This document shows positions 45,909 to 56,974 of a stretch of 64,000 bases of DNA, piece after piece. Under the pieces are notes generated by a model that was not told the origin of the DNA, ran no database searches, and saw only the letters and a program-made list of their open reading frames with translations. How positions within the stretch are numbered: the first letter of the stretch is position 1; the number at the start of each line of letters is the position of its first letter. The DNA comes from Diphasiastrum complanatum (taxonomy: Eukaryota > Streptophyta > Lycopodiopsida > Lycopodiales > Lycopodiaceae), in the NCBI GenBank assembly GCA_029204225.1, contig CM055106.1, positions 16,783,314-16,847,313 on the forward strand, given 5' to 3'. Position numbers and translations under genes: made by a program.

Positions 45909-46247
45909 TCAGATAGTCACTGTTCTTTGTAGGACTCTAGCCTTTTCAGCATCTATGATGCAGCAAATGGTCTTTACTGTTTTTTCTAGTTGCCCATCAG
46001 CATTTACAACAACATAATCAAACTCCTGAAGACGCTTTAACTCCTCCCTGGCAGTTGCAATTCGCAATACCATCTTATCTATAGATTCTGTCTTCCTCTC
46101 TGCAAGCCTTTTCACAAGGGCAACTTCACTTTCTGCAACAAGAAAAATGAAAACAGCATTTGAACCAAGTATTGACCGAATAGTTGCAGCTCCTTGAACA
46201 TCCACGCGCAGAACAACATCCAAGCCTTTTGAGATACAGTCACGCAC
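45909..46247 (-). CDS. GK: Guanylate kinase exon 4 (core and lid)
   Basis: 113 codons including the TGA stop, starting [19 protein letters not shown] after the acceptor CACAG and ending LQRTVTI. Includes [20 protein letters not shown] and the lid Arg residues in [20 protein letters not shown]. The join [12 protein letters not shown] restores the continuous family sequence, so no exon is missing between 50219 and 46247. Confidence 0.93.
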   Translation of the reverse strand: MRDCISKGLDVVLRVDVQGAATIRSILGSNAVFIFLVAESEVALVKRLAERKTESIDKMVLRIATAREELKRLQEFDYVVVNADGQLEKTVKTICCIIDAEKARVLQRTVTI

Positions 46248-47437
46248 CTGTGAATAAGCACTTGTCAGAAAAATATGAGTAAGAGAAAGAAATAGTATGT
46301 CATTAGAACAAAATAATCTAAAATTTCCACAGAAAAATATCAAAGAGCACATTCATATTAGGCAACCCAGAATCCTGTTTTGTGAAACATCAAATTTGGA
46401 GAGAATTGAGTCAGTGGCAGCAGGTGTTTGCTTAGTTTGCTATATTAAGCTAGCAAGAAGGAAAATTGTACTGCTCCTTTAAGCCAATATCTCTCGCATA
46501 ACGAGCGTTAAGGATGTGCAGCAATGTGAGTGCCAAATGTTAAGCCAATATCTCTCGCATAACTATCGTTAAGGATGTGCAGCAATGTGTGTGCTGGCGC
46601 CTCATGCTCTTGAACACGAGGCGCCAGCATCAACTTGCACCTCGTGTTCAAGAGGTGGGGAAAATCTTGCAAGTGAACCCTGAAGTGTGTGTGGTATGGC
46701 CCAATGCTAGAGCACTAGCCACAACGTAGGCAACAAATAGATGCCAGAAATGGAAGAAGAGATGAGGACTTCTAGGGTGAGCCAAGGCTAGAGCGGAGGG
46801 ACGTGCGGATGTGCTACTGAGGTTGATGGGAGCGATGAGGCAGAGGAGCATCAGTGGGATGAGGTGAAGGAGGAGGTGGAAATCAGGATCAACTAGGAAA
46901 ATTTTTATGTATCATAATTCAAACACAGTTTACACCCTAGACCAATTTCCACCAATAACTTTCCAAGAAAGAAAAGCGTATATTGTTTAAAACATTCCTA
47001 TGGACTGTTCTGAAACCCTTGTTCTGTACACATTCTGGAATGTTTGCATAACTAAAGCTTGATATCAAAGCACTTTCCCAATCAAAGAGGAGAGGCCACC
47101 ACATTCTACAATGATCAGAAATCTTCCACTAGAGTTAGTGCTACAAGAACAAAAGGCAGCTTTCAAAGTTTTGGAGAGCAAACAATAACTTTTGGCTCTT
47201 TCTCAACGATGAGATTTCAATGTTAGTAGTGTCATTGAACTTACATCATCACGTCACAAACGGGGATGCGATTTATTTTTTAAATTGGCCATCATACATA
47301 GGATTTCCAAAATCCCGATTTTTCAGCTTTTGTCAAAGCCATCTTTTTCTGCTCTTTGGAAGCAATTTTAATTGTAACTACATTTGAGAGCATTTGATTA
47401 CGACTTTCTACAGCAACACACACACAATATCATACAA

Positions 47438-47474
<37 letters not shown>

Positions 47475-47512
47475 CTCAAGACTCACACACACACACACAA
47501 TGTCACACACCA

Positions 47513-47598
<86 letters not shown>

Positions 47599-47625
47599 AT
47601 CTCAATGGCAAATACACACACACAC

Positions 47626-47678
<53 letters not shown>

Positions 47679-50600
47679 CGCGAACAGACCCGTTCGGAAA
47701 TCGGGAATCAGGTTTAGGGCCCAGCAGACGGTTCGAACAGTTCGAACCAAGTCCAAACGATTCGATGGTTCGAACCGTGAGAGGCAGTTCGAACCGCGGT
47801 TCGATGCAACCTTGATACAGACGCATACATATACATACACATACATACACATACACACATGCACATATACATACACATACGTATAGATACACACACATAC
47901 ACATGCACACATGCACATACACATACACATACGTATAGATACACACACATACACATGCACACATGCACATACACATACACATACGTATAGATACACACAC
48001 ATATACATATACATAAACATACACACACATACACATACATATACGTATACATACACATACACACCATCGACAGGCACAGTATGCTAGTATATATATATAT
48101 ATTCAGCCCTCCACAAATCATGTCTCTATATGCTATGTTCCTTTGTCATCTATATGAGTTAAATTTGCTTATTGAGCGTGCATCTGGTGATACCTCTGTG
48201 TTACCTGCTGGAGACTACTCTCACATCTTGTTTTCATCATCTCCACAAGCACTGTCAGTCTACATGTCTTCTGAATTTTGTGCCGCCGTATCTCCAAAAA
48301 CCCTCCTATTCTGTCTCTGTTTATCACAGCCTCCTCAGCCCCTTGGATGTTCCTCCATGGACTGAACTACCCAATCCACATATTTCTTGTAGTGCTCCTC
48401 AAGCTCTTTTCAACTGAATCAAAAACTGATAAGGTACACATGAAGACATGAACAACTTGCCCTATAAGTTGCATTATTGTTTTAGGATCATCCCTAAGAT
48501 CATCCAATGGGATGATATGGAGAGAATTCATGTGGCAGTATCGCATATGTATGATCATGGACTTTCTTGGTGGAAAAATTGAGAGAGTAGTGCATTAGCA
48601 GGTGAACTGCCTACTATTCTCGAGTCAAACATGATGAGGAATGGCACATTTGTTGCTCTAATTGATCCATCAGGGCTAATTCAAAGGGCTCGAGTTCCAG
48701 TATCTACATATAACAAGTTATGTTCTTCACTGCATACAGAAATCTTGTGAATACTCTTGTAGTTATCCTGAAAATAGAATCACTTACTAGACCCATGATG
48801 GAATACAAAATTCATCACCGGGAGAAGATCATCGACTTCAGCCACAAAGCGTGCAATATACTATAACTCTTGCACATACATTAGACCATTCTACCCCTTT
48901 TCCATTCTGCCGAGATTGAGTCTTTCCTCACACTACAACTGCTCTTCTTCAAGCTTACCATCACGAGTGATTGAGTCTTTCCCCACACTACAACTGCTCT
49001 TCTTCAAGCTTACCATCACGAGTCATTTACATTGTTTGGCCAACGACACTCCCACCCTCCAGTACTCAGTTACTTCCATCAAAAGCCTCTACCACATCCC
49101 AGCTGTCTCCAAAAGGTATGAGGTGCGTTATGGGGTGCTACACCTATAGCTCTTCCCTTCAAGTGTCATAGACTTGATCACAGAGCCTATAGTTGCCCTC
49201 AACTTAATAGGGCTAGCTCCAATGCAGACTATGTTGATGATATTGCCATATTTGTGCTTTTGATGGTGTTTTGTGAAGTAATAATGATGCTAAATAAGAG
49301 TCCCTTGATGCATCCCCTATGCTGCCTCTTTCGTGCCATGGCTTGTTTAGAACAGCATTGCACATTTCACATCATTTTGCACGGTATTACCTGCACTGCT
49401 CTCATTGATGCAGGTATATCACACAACTTTATAACTGTGCAACTATTCCCAAATTTGTATCAACTCTATTGAAAGTTAAGGTAGCTAGATTGTCAGCAAA
49501 TGCCTCCCAATCATGTTTTTTAAAGATAACATTTTGCTATTGGTTCGATATGTGCTTGTCTTTTGTCTTTTACAAATTTTGTCGTTGGTGACACCTGGCT
49601 TCAAAAGTTCTTTCTGTTACATCTTCTCTTCAAAGTCAAAACATATGTCACAATTTAAACTATATCTAGTAAAATTGCAGATCCTCAATTCTGTTCTTGT
49701 GAATTAGAGGATGCTACTAGACATCTTTGCCATTAAAATTTGTACCCCATTTCTCATTGACAACCTCTTCAATCACTCGGTTACTAGGGTAGTCAGTTAC
49801 CTTTTCCAAGGTCTATGTATGTTTGGTTATCCTCATTTGTCTTCATCTTGGTGATGAACATAAGACTATCTTTTATATCTGTGAAAAACAACTTTTAAGG
49901 CATGCCATTTGAGTTTGAATGGTCATTCTATCCTCTAGAATCTAACATCTCATCATTGACGTACTTGGCAAATTTTTTGAAATCCAATGCATTAAGATCC
50001 CAGTTCTAGGCATATCATCCCCAGCCATCCTGATCATGTCGCTATAACTTTCCACCATATGATACAAACCAATTCTTTGCCAAAGCAGATACAGCAAAAT
50101 AAAATCACAAAGCATATTTCATCATGAGCTCTTTTTCTGATATGTTAGGGCTATTCACTATCCAAAAGAAGTTACCAGGCCTCATAAAACAGATATCAGA
50201 TGGGAGATTGATCGTTACTTGCTGCTTTGGAATTCCTTTATAGTCTCCATAAACAAGAGCAAACTCTAGAAGTTCTTTATCGTCTATTAACTTCCGAAAT
50301 TCTTCCTTGGTGACAAAGTAATAATCAATGCCATCAACTTCACCAGGTCGCTTTGATCTCGTTGTTGCAGTGACGACAAAATGGAACTCTCTTCGAACCT
50401 CTTGAAGTCTCTGAATTCACAAAAACACATCATGAAAATGTACATCTAATACAACAAACTTTGAGAAGCTTTTAAGTGAAGCTGAGACCCTCCAAAATGC
50501 ATATTGAATTGAGGATGTGATTCAGGGACCACAGAAACAGTAAAGATCAAACATTCAAAGCAAAAATATCCAGATGTACCTTGATCACAGCATCTTTTCC

Positions 50601-53600
50601 AACCCCACTTGGACCACTTATTACAATCACAAGGGGCTTTGGAGGGGGCACTTGAGGACTATTGCTGAATGGTGTACCAAGCGCAGTTTCTACTGCCGTC
50701 AAAGCTTGTGTCTGTAAATAACGGGCAAAAGGGATTGGAAGTCAATCCTACTAAATACATAAATATTGTCAAGTCAAGATCTTACTATTAATTAAAAAGG
50801 GATTCATAAAGTGCACACAAAAGCAGCTACCACAAAATGCAACTTGATATGGCAATAAATCTTTCATTGAAACATACCATCCATTCAAAACTAAGCTTCT
50901 ACAGTAAGGTCAAAACACAAATTTCTCTAAAATTTTGTAGAGTAGCACTAGGTTTGCATGATCCCAAGTTAACAAACAGATAATATTGCAACACAGACAA
51001 CAAAATACTACACAGGATGAAAAGATTCATGAAGCTTTGAGAAAATTATATATATGAGTCTCCTCTTGGAAACGAGATTCTAACCATACCAAGTCTGCAC
51101 TAGATTTAGCAACTTCTGAACCACTCTCAAGGTTGAGCCCTAGCCAACAATTGCAACTGTGATATAAAAATAAAACCTTTTCAAATTGGAGATAATGATC
51201 TGATGGGGCTGTCTAGAAACACCAAAATCTGCTATACTTGAGTGAAATAGGCTTGCAGCCTTTTAGTCCTCACCAATGAGTTTCTGATGTTGCTTACGAA
51301 CAAGCTTCATGTGACCGCATACGCTTCTTTTGGACAAGAGCCTCAAAGGCCCTACCAAAAAGGAAAGACTAACAAATGTATAAGCATGTTTCTGGATAGA
51401 ATACTCCCAGTACTAACTGAAGGATAACAAGGTCACAAGAACAACAAACGAACAGAAGGCCCTATTCTGCGTGCAATAGAGGCAACCATCAACATCTCTA
51501 AGTATGCAGTGCACCTACATAGTCAGAGATATTCTGCAATGGCTTCTTTGGTTGCCAAACTTAGGCTTATGCTTTTCTATGTCATCTACTGCATTTTTTA
51601 TTAAGTTTAGGTCTTGTGAGTGAAGTGGAAGCTGGGTATCAAGCTCCAAAGTAGGTGGATGAAAAGAGCTGGCATCTATCTCAAAGGACCCTACAATGTA
51701 GCAATAAAGCGATGAATGATCAGTTAAGGAGTCAGATACTACGTACTGCCAAGCTCATATTTTCTGCCATAGAGTTCCCGGCAAGATGGACAGTTAAACT
51801 TTACCTTTGAAGTTTCTTATAAAAAGTTGATTAATGAGAATTCCCATAAGAAGCCTTCGGCTTTGGGAAAGGCAGGAATCAAATCTACAGAGATGCCACT
51901 TAGAGGATGAAAGAGTGGAATTGGGTAGAGGCTAAAGCTGAACAAAGGGAAATTTCAGATTTGGGATTCCAGGGAGGGTATATAGGAGCTAGAGCAGCAA
52001 TCGGATCACAGCGGACCATGGTGAGAGGTCAAGGGATCCAGCTTGGGATCACATCGCAATCATTGCGGGATACGGAAGCTCAAACACGAGGAGGTGGATG
52101 TGCAACTACTACAGGAAACCAACCCAAATCTATAAGAATTGAGACTATTGCTCTATTTTCTCTACTTTGGAAGGAGGCATGGACTATGGTCACACCTTCA
52201 AAGGCTACAGCATGGACAAGACGCACATCTTCAACCCAATGGAGTCCAACCACAAAGTCTTAGATCATCAACTTCAAAGTTCATTAAGCATAGTACGACA
52301 CCCCTACTCGCATCATAAGGGCCCCATAGAATAGGTGCAAGTAAAAGTTTGTACAACAATCAACACATTGAGTTTCTATCACTTCTCTGGAGGTGAAGGG
52401 CAGACTCAGTTGTGATGTGTCAAGGATAATACATGACATAACAAAGGGGGCGTGCCACATACATCGAACGACTCGAATTGTTCTCGACAGCGCTCACCTC
52501 TTCCCATCATTTTCATGATCAAGGTTATCACTTGTCATGGTTCTCCCAGGCATCTCACCTCCTCGAGACATTTGGTATCTCTATCATAGACCTCCCTTGA
52601 CCATGATTACTATCGGATTCATTTCTTAGAGTTGGATACAGTCGGGTTCCCTATTTTACCACATTACCTTCTCATGGGCTCAAGTTCATACTTGGTCAAC
52701 TTCGTATTTCTTCACATCTGCTTGGGATTGAGTCCGGACGGTTCCAGGGCATTCCGAGAGAGGACCTACTACGAGATTAGGGGGAGATATCATTGCTTAT
52801 TCCGAGATATGCATGTTACACTGCGCTCACTCATCACATACGAGGATCAACGTTGCGTCACACTTATGGTATGAGAGATGTTCCTCCTACGACAAGATTT
52901 ATGTCAGACAGATCAGCAGAGTCACCCGGCACTACAGCTCCAGATCGCATCATTCTTTTCCAGGAGGAGAGCTAGGACAGATCCAGAGCCAGAGCCAGCT
53001 GACACCAGGGATGATGATGATGATGATACACATGCACACGCACTTACACACAGAGATCAGAGACAGTGTATTAGACAGAGTCATGTTGCGGCCCGAGCTA
53101 TCCGACCTACCAGGATGAGACGCAGATTTCTTCGATAGTCTTCTAGACGACGCCAGTAGCGCACCCCTGCTCTACTCCCTGTAGCAGCTCACATTACATC
53201 ATTTCTCATCCCCAGTAGAGATGTCTCAGTGGAAGCAAATAGGTCATAAGGTATCCAAATGTATTCGAATCACAATTAAAACTGGCACTAAATTATAGCT
53301 GCTGCCATTGGAACATAAAAGGTAAACGCATTTTATATGAGCTAGAGATTGTTGTCTACAATCATTGACGAATTGGAGCATGCAACATTCAATTTTAACA
53401 TTAAACTACTATCTTAAAAAGAATGTTATCCAGCTGAAGAACTTTTCTTTTCCCTTGATTCGCAGTTGACAAGTGCAGAATGCTACATACGCTATGGCAA
53501 AATGGCCTAAAAAGATAAGCCAATTTTGAGAGCCGATTTCATAAAAGAGCCTTGTCTACGGGGATTCATACCACCCCTTCAGAAAGAAGGATCACTTATT

Positions 53601-54406
53601 TCTTCAGTTTACAATAACAAAACGTCCTCTAATGTTCTGGCTACTAGTCGTACATAGGACCGTAGCCAGCAGTAACGCAGAAAATCATACAAGATGAGGA
53701 CATACAAGAGATAAAATCATAGAAGAATAAAACGCTTAAGAAATTAGAATCTACAGCATGAAATAAAGTTAATATATCGCACCTGCTTCAGTCCGTTGGC
53801 TTCATTGATCTCTCCTTTGAACATGACTTCGGCGACAGCAGCACTTCCCACCTCTGTACTGCTCGCACACCCTGGAGGAAGGCTTGATATAAGTGAGCAC
53901 CCTAAAGCTCCCCCAGCAGACACGACAGACTCTCCTCTTATTAACTCACTGGTATTTTTTGCCCTAGCCTCCAAAGGCGTCCCAACTTTCTCACTCGTCT
54001 TCGCTCTTTTGCCAAAACTAGCCCCTGATCTATTGAAAGCTTTAAAATCCTGTACTGAATTTGTATTAAATCGCCTTAATAATAAGCTGGAGGCTGAATC
54101 GGGCAGAATATTTACATTTAAGCGGGATGTGCAAGGTAATGACTGCTCAGGTCTCGAACAAACAGATGAAATAAGATATTTCAAAGCGCTGTGAGTATAT
54201 TGGGGCCTTGACCTAAAATAACTCATAGCCAATCCAATAGAAGTCTTTTTACAGATTGATGGACTATTGAACGAAACACAAGACTGCTTTGCTACAATGC
54301 AACGATTGCTAAATTTGTGACAATCTACTGACTTAACATTGCAGGGCTTCAAAGCAACAGCATAAAACTCAAACGGAATTTGAGAGCAAGGGAGTTGCAT
54401 TTGCAA
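45909..54406 (-). CDS. GK: Organellar guanylate kinase gene, four exons
   Basis: Guanylate kinase phosphorylates GMP to GDP with ATP; this form acts in plastids and/or mitochondria. Exons on the minus strand are 54406-53783, 50711-50580, 50410-50219 and 46247-45909. All junctions are GT/AG and all exons join in phase 0, giving about 428 residues. The P-loop [12 protein letters not shown] has Asp where cytosolic enzymes have Ser/Thr, as in plant organellar guanylate kinases (rice V2 type). The GMP-binding region is [17 protein letters not shown] and [14 protein letters not shown]. The core [13 protein letters not shown] and lid region RKTES...RIATAREE follow. The 208-residue first exon is Ser/Arg-rich and low in acidic residues at its start, like a transit peptide. 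Introns are 3071, 169 and 3971 bp. A weak minus-strand TATA-like AATATATG lies near 54465. Nothing in the frame is broken, so I regard the gene as functional. Confidence 0.9.
46480..46600. repeat. 61-bp tandem duplication in intron 3
   Basis: Units at 46480-46540 and 46541-46600 both begin TAAGCCAATATCTCTCGCAT and contain CGTTAAGGATGTGCAGCAAT, with a few substitutions. Confidence 0.8.
46593..46652. repeat. Overlapping inverted repeats (two exclusive hairpins)
   Basis: GCTGGCGCCTC (46593-46603) pairs with GAGGCGCCAGC (46618-46628). CTTGAACACGAGG (46609-46621) pairs with CCTCGTGTTCAAG (46640-46652). Both stems are perfect, and they share bases 46618-46621, so they cannot form together. Confidence 0.8.
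47716..47810. repeat. Cluster of GTTCGAAC palindromes
   Basis: TTCGAA palindromes within GGTTCGAAC/AGTTCGAACC occur four times between about 47732 and 47796, followed by CGGTTCGATG. Each resembles the invariant T-loop/B-box sequence of tRNA genes, but there is no acceptor stem or A-box around them. Confidence 0.7.
47874..48036. repeat. 52-bp minisatellite
   Basis: GTATAGATACACACACATAC recurs at 47881, 47933 and 47985, so the period is exactly 52 bp over three units, inside the CATA-rich tract. Confidence 0.85.
48430..49475 (+). pseudogene. Gypsy gag-protease remnant in the guanylate kinase intron
   Basis: At 48493-48582 one frame reads [20 protein letters not shown] and then DHGLSWWKN, the W...A...L.G.A..WW block of Gypsy-type gag. 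At 49347-49470 another frame reads [20 protein letters not shown] then [11 protein letters not shown], a retropepsin with DAG in place of D[ST]G. Between them is decayed sequence with a 55-bp tandem duplication. The remnant lies antisense to the host gene. Confidence 0.65.
48914..49023 (+). repeat. 55-bp tandem duplication
   Basis: Copies 48914-48968 and 48969-49023, both GATTGAGTCTTTCCyCACAC onward to CTTACCATCACGAGT, differ by one base. Confidence 0.9.
50219..50410 (-). CDS. GK: Guanylate kinase exon 3 (GMP-binding domain)
   Basis: 64 codons from [20 protein letters not shown] to [11 protein letters not shown], bounded by acceptor GAATTCAG and donor GTAACG. It holds the Arg and Glu/Asp residues expected for GMP recognition ([16 protein letters not shown]). 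Confidence 0.92.
50580..50711 (-). CDS. GK: Guanylate kinase exon 2 (P-loop)
   Basis: 44 codons from [15 protein letters not shown] to [12 protein letters not shown], with the acceptor TTTACAG and donor GTACAT. It carries the beta1 strand [11 protein letters not shown] and the whole nucleotide-binding loop. Confidence 0.92.
50712..53782 (-). other. Guanylate kinase intron 1 (3071 bp)
   Basis: Starts GTGCGA and ends TTATTTACAG in the gene's sense. It contains unrecognised plus-strand frames at 51907-52263 and 52632-53138 with no known motif, probably decayed repeat sequence, and a short GAT run near 53010. Confidence 0.75.
51907..53138 (+). other. Unrecognised plus-strand frames in intron 1
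   Basis: A frame at 51907-52263 (119 codons, Gln/Thr/Arg/Trp-rich) and overlapping frames at 52632-53138 look more coding-like than their surroundings but carry no motif I can name. One stretch translates as [20 protein letters not shown] and continues in broken frames. They may be remains of a transposable element ORF. Position inside an intron argues against a host gene. Confidence 0.3.
53783..54406 (-). CDS. GK: Guanylate kinase exon 1 (transit peptide and linker)
   Basis: Starts with the Met at 54406 ([15 protein letters not shown]), the first in this open frame, and ends at GLKQ before a GTGCGA donor. 208 codons. Residues 1 to about 120 have many Ser, Lys and Arg; the rest is Ala/Ser/Glu-rich without a known domain ([20 protein letters not shown]). 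The start is not proven, since a second Met ([10 protein letters not shown]) lies at about residue 61 and would also leave a transit-like N-terminus. Confidence 0.78.
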
Positions 54407-55607
54407 GAAACAAAGTGCTGCATTAGCAAGTACAACACGAGCGAAGAATAATGCTGCATATCATATATTGTGCTTCTATTCTTGTTTTGCTATAATTGTT
54501 TCGTTTTGATGACTCGGTAATGATTTAAGCCTGACCAGCCATAGACTTCGGTGCAGATAATCCTTCTGAATCAATAATAACAAATCCGAGAAAGCGCAAG
54601 ACAGCCTCCCGATCACCTCATTAGAAAACTGTGCGATTATTTTCTACGAGATCGCGTTTCCGTTTCAATATTTGCTACGATCCATCCAATCCCCGAGCAT
54701 TCCTAGACGAAGCAGGCAACGAAGCAGGCAGGCAGGCAGGAAGGCGGGCAGACGCCCATGCATTAATATTTCAATAATAAACGCATTTACTTTTGAAGGG
54801 ATGGAGAGGCGTCCCCGTTTCAACCACCCACAACAAAAGAAAAAAGAAAAAGTTTGTGGTGGCCTAAGAACCAATAATATAAAAATGGATCATGGGGATA
54901 GAATGGTAGTCATGGGAAGAGGGTGGTGCTTATTAGCTCAACTGATTTCGGTTAGTTTCCCACATGGAGTTTCTTTTACTTGGGGGAAAATTTTTGTGAC
55001 CTTTTCAATTGGGAATTTGTAAAAGATGGGAAAAGTATGTTAAGTCGAGCTCAACTCAATGATCAAGCGACGATGCTCTTAGAAATCTATTTCCTTGATT
55101 GATTGATGACTTTGTTACTCAGGGTGGTTTCACAATACCGACAAGTCCCTTTGCCTGGCCCATTCACTTGCCACCCATTTTTTGACTCTTGCCAAGTGAG
55201 TTGACGGTGGGGCAATAGACCATCCCTATTTCACATTTGGTTGGTAAGTGTTAACGGCCACAATATGATTGGTCCATTTGAATCTTAACATAAGATTAGT
55301 CCATTTTATTTAAGGTCTTGTGTTTTGAAAGACAAGTATGAAGCTTTTCATTTTAAAAGGTTGAAGGGTGCTAAAAGGTATTTTTTCAAGCAATCGCCTT
55401 TCAATTGCAAAAGTCAAAATCGAAATGCATTTCAATGAAAGGAATATCGACATTGAAGGGTTAGTAAGACTTCAAAATGCAGGGCAACAAGCTAGGGGCA
55501 ACTCAACATGCCATGGGACATTGCCTGGTCCAAAAAATGACTTTGAGTTGTCCCTAAGTCGCAATGGGTCCCTGCCATGTCATCTGCCACATCGTGGCAA
55601 GTGCATC

Positions 55608-55773
55608 TTAATGTGAAAGGGTGAAAGACTCATTTTTTCTCCTAGACCAATGGGAGAGCTCTTTTTCAAATTTAGGACTTGCCGAGCATGTTAATGTGAA
55701 AGGGTGAAAGACCCATTTTTTCTCCTAGACCAATGGGAGAGCTCTTTTTCAAATTTAAAACTTGCCAAGCATG
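55608..55773 (+). repeat. 83-bp tandem duplication
   Basis: Copies 55608-55690 and 55691-55773 share TTAATGTGAAAGGGTGAAAG, TTTTTTCTCCTAGACCAATG and GGAGAGCTCTTTTTCAAATT, differing at a handful of bases. Confidence 0.9.
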
Positions 55774-55804
55774 TAGTGTTAAATGGGCCTCAAAATGACA
55801 AGTT

Positions 55805-55810
<6 letters not shown>

Positions 55811-55883
<73 letters not shown>

Positions 55884-55893
55884 CCCCCCCCCC
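55811..55893 (+). repeat. (CT)n microsatellite followed by a C run
   Basis: About 35 CT units run directly into about 13 C. The open frame over it is Ser-Leu repeat only. Confidence 0.9.
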
Positions 55894-56549
55894 ACCTATG
55901 AGCTAAAATGGACCACTCAACCCCAAGCTATATCTTTTAGGCATCTTTTTAGAGTCTTACAACTTGATAATGGTTTATGGAAAGCTTTATGGCATCATTT
56001 GGCATCTTCTATGTTTGACCAATCAATCTACCTTTTCATGAATGAATCATCTTCCAAATTAGCCACATTTCAAGGAAATACTTTATGGTCTCTTTATACT
56101 CAATGACCTTGTCAACTAAGCATACAATGAGCTTTCTCATATGCGCCTAGTTTTCAAGAAAAACTTATTAGCTTTTTTCTTGGTTGAAGACTCTTTCTTT
56201 CTTTTCATCAAGCGGTTTTTCCTTTTACCAAGACTTAGCAAATCCTCATATTTTTCTTGGATACGTTAATAGTAGTTTCTTTTTCTCATCTCTCGAATAC
56301 GTTCGCCGATAAAAGTGGTACGTGAGTTGGGTTTAGAATGTCGTCACCTACGGCGGATCCTCTTGGAAGCTCCTATCAACGAGCTCTGTGGCTAGATTTT
56401 CAAACCTTCCACCAAACATTGCATACACAAATCCATCCTAATCTCAAAATCTAAAGAATTATCACTCAACTTGACAATCCAATATGCATGTTTATCCTTT
56501 GAAAGTTCCCTCATTGGATCCTTTAGTTCTTTATCCACATACACTAGAC

Positions 56550-56939
56550 TGAATTGATTTCATGTACTAAGAGATACAACAAAACAAGAACTCCCAAAAA
56601 AAAAAATGATTCGTTTAGATTTTTGTGGAGTTCTCACCAAGCTCTACTTTATCACATCTCAATGTCAAAATGTGGTAAGTAACCAAAACTATCAATAATC
56701 AGATATGGAATATCAAGCATTCACCATAAGCACAAGAAGGCGGAAGAAGAACACTCACAATCACACTATCACTTTACAACCATACTGAATGTAAAAATGT
56801 ACAAATAAACCCTGAACCCCTGATAGAGAGAGAGAGAACCTACGAGTAGACTAATAGACTAGCCTACGGCTAATGACAGCTGTCAACATTAATGTACCTC
56901 GTAAACAGTAACAGTGAAGTTTATCATTGATTTCTAACA
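56550..56939 (-). mobile_element. 3' LTR of minus-strand Copia (lower end uncertain)
   Basis: On the minus strand the LTR begins TGTTAGAAATCAATGATAAA at 56939 just after a polypurine tract. The lower-coordinate end is not determined because there is no second LTR copy. Confidence 0.5.
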
Positions 56940-56951
56940 CTCTCCCTCAAT
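56940..56951 (-). other. Polypurine tract of minus-strand Copia
   Basis: The minus strand reads ATTGAGGGAGAG directly before TGTTAGAAATC. This GAGGGAGAGTGTTAG form is very common at plant Copia 3' LTR junctions. Confidence 0.8.
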
Positions 56952-56974
56952 GATAAAATTACATTCTTCTATTT

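Larger units (their letters stand above)
47409..48070. repeat. Compound microsatellite block: CA, CT and CATA repeats
   Basis: CA runs at about 47409-47470 and 47575-47600, CT runs at about 47513-47576 and 47628-47676, then after a unique 140-bp segment a (TACACA)-like tract to about 48070. All long open frames here (Tyr-Val-Cys or Ser-Leu repeats) are artefacts of the simple sequence. Confidence 0.95.
46248..50218 (-). other. Guanylate kinase intron 3 (3971 bp) rich in repeats
   Basis: Starts GTAACG and ends TTATTCACAG in the gene's sense. It carries a 61-bp duplication and overlapping inverted repeats (46480-46652), a 700-bp microsatellite/minisatellite block (47409-48070), and a Gypsy gag-protease remnant in the opposite orientation (about 48430-49475). 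Confidence 0.85.
54407..56540. other. Upstream flank of guanylate kinase; repeats only
   Basis: The promoter region of the gene should lie just right of 54406. I see a TATA-like AATATATG (minus strand, near 54465) and a short GCAGGCAG-type repeat (54716-54748). Plus-strand frames such as 54672-55022 have no motif. Further right are an 83-bp tandem duplication and a CT microsatellite. Confidence 0.45.

Noticed and set aside
47732-47800. tRNA genes suggested by GGTTCGAACC
   Set aside because: No A-box, acceptor stem or anticodon arm around any of the copies.
47384-48121. Long overlapping frames of Thr-His, Ser-Leu and Tyr-Val-Cys repeats
   Set aside because: Simple-repeat artefacts on both strands within an intron.
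54672-55022. Plus-strand 116-residue frame upstream of guanylate kinase
   Set aside because: Begins in a GCAG repeat, has no motif, and overlaps the likely promoter region of the minus-strand gene.
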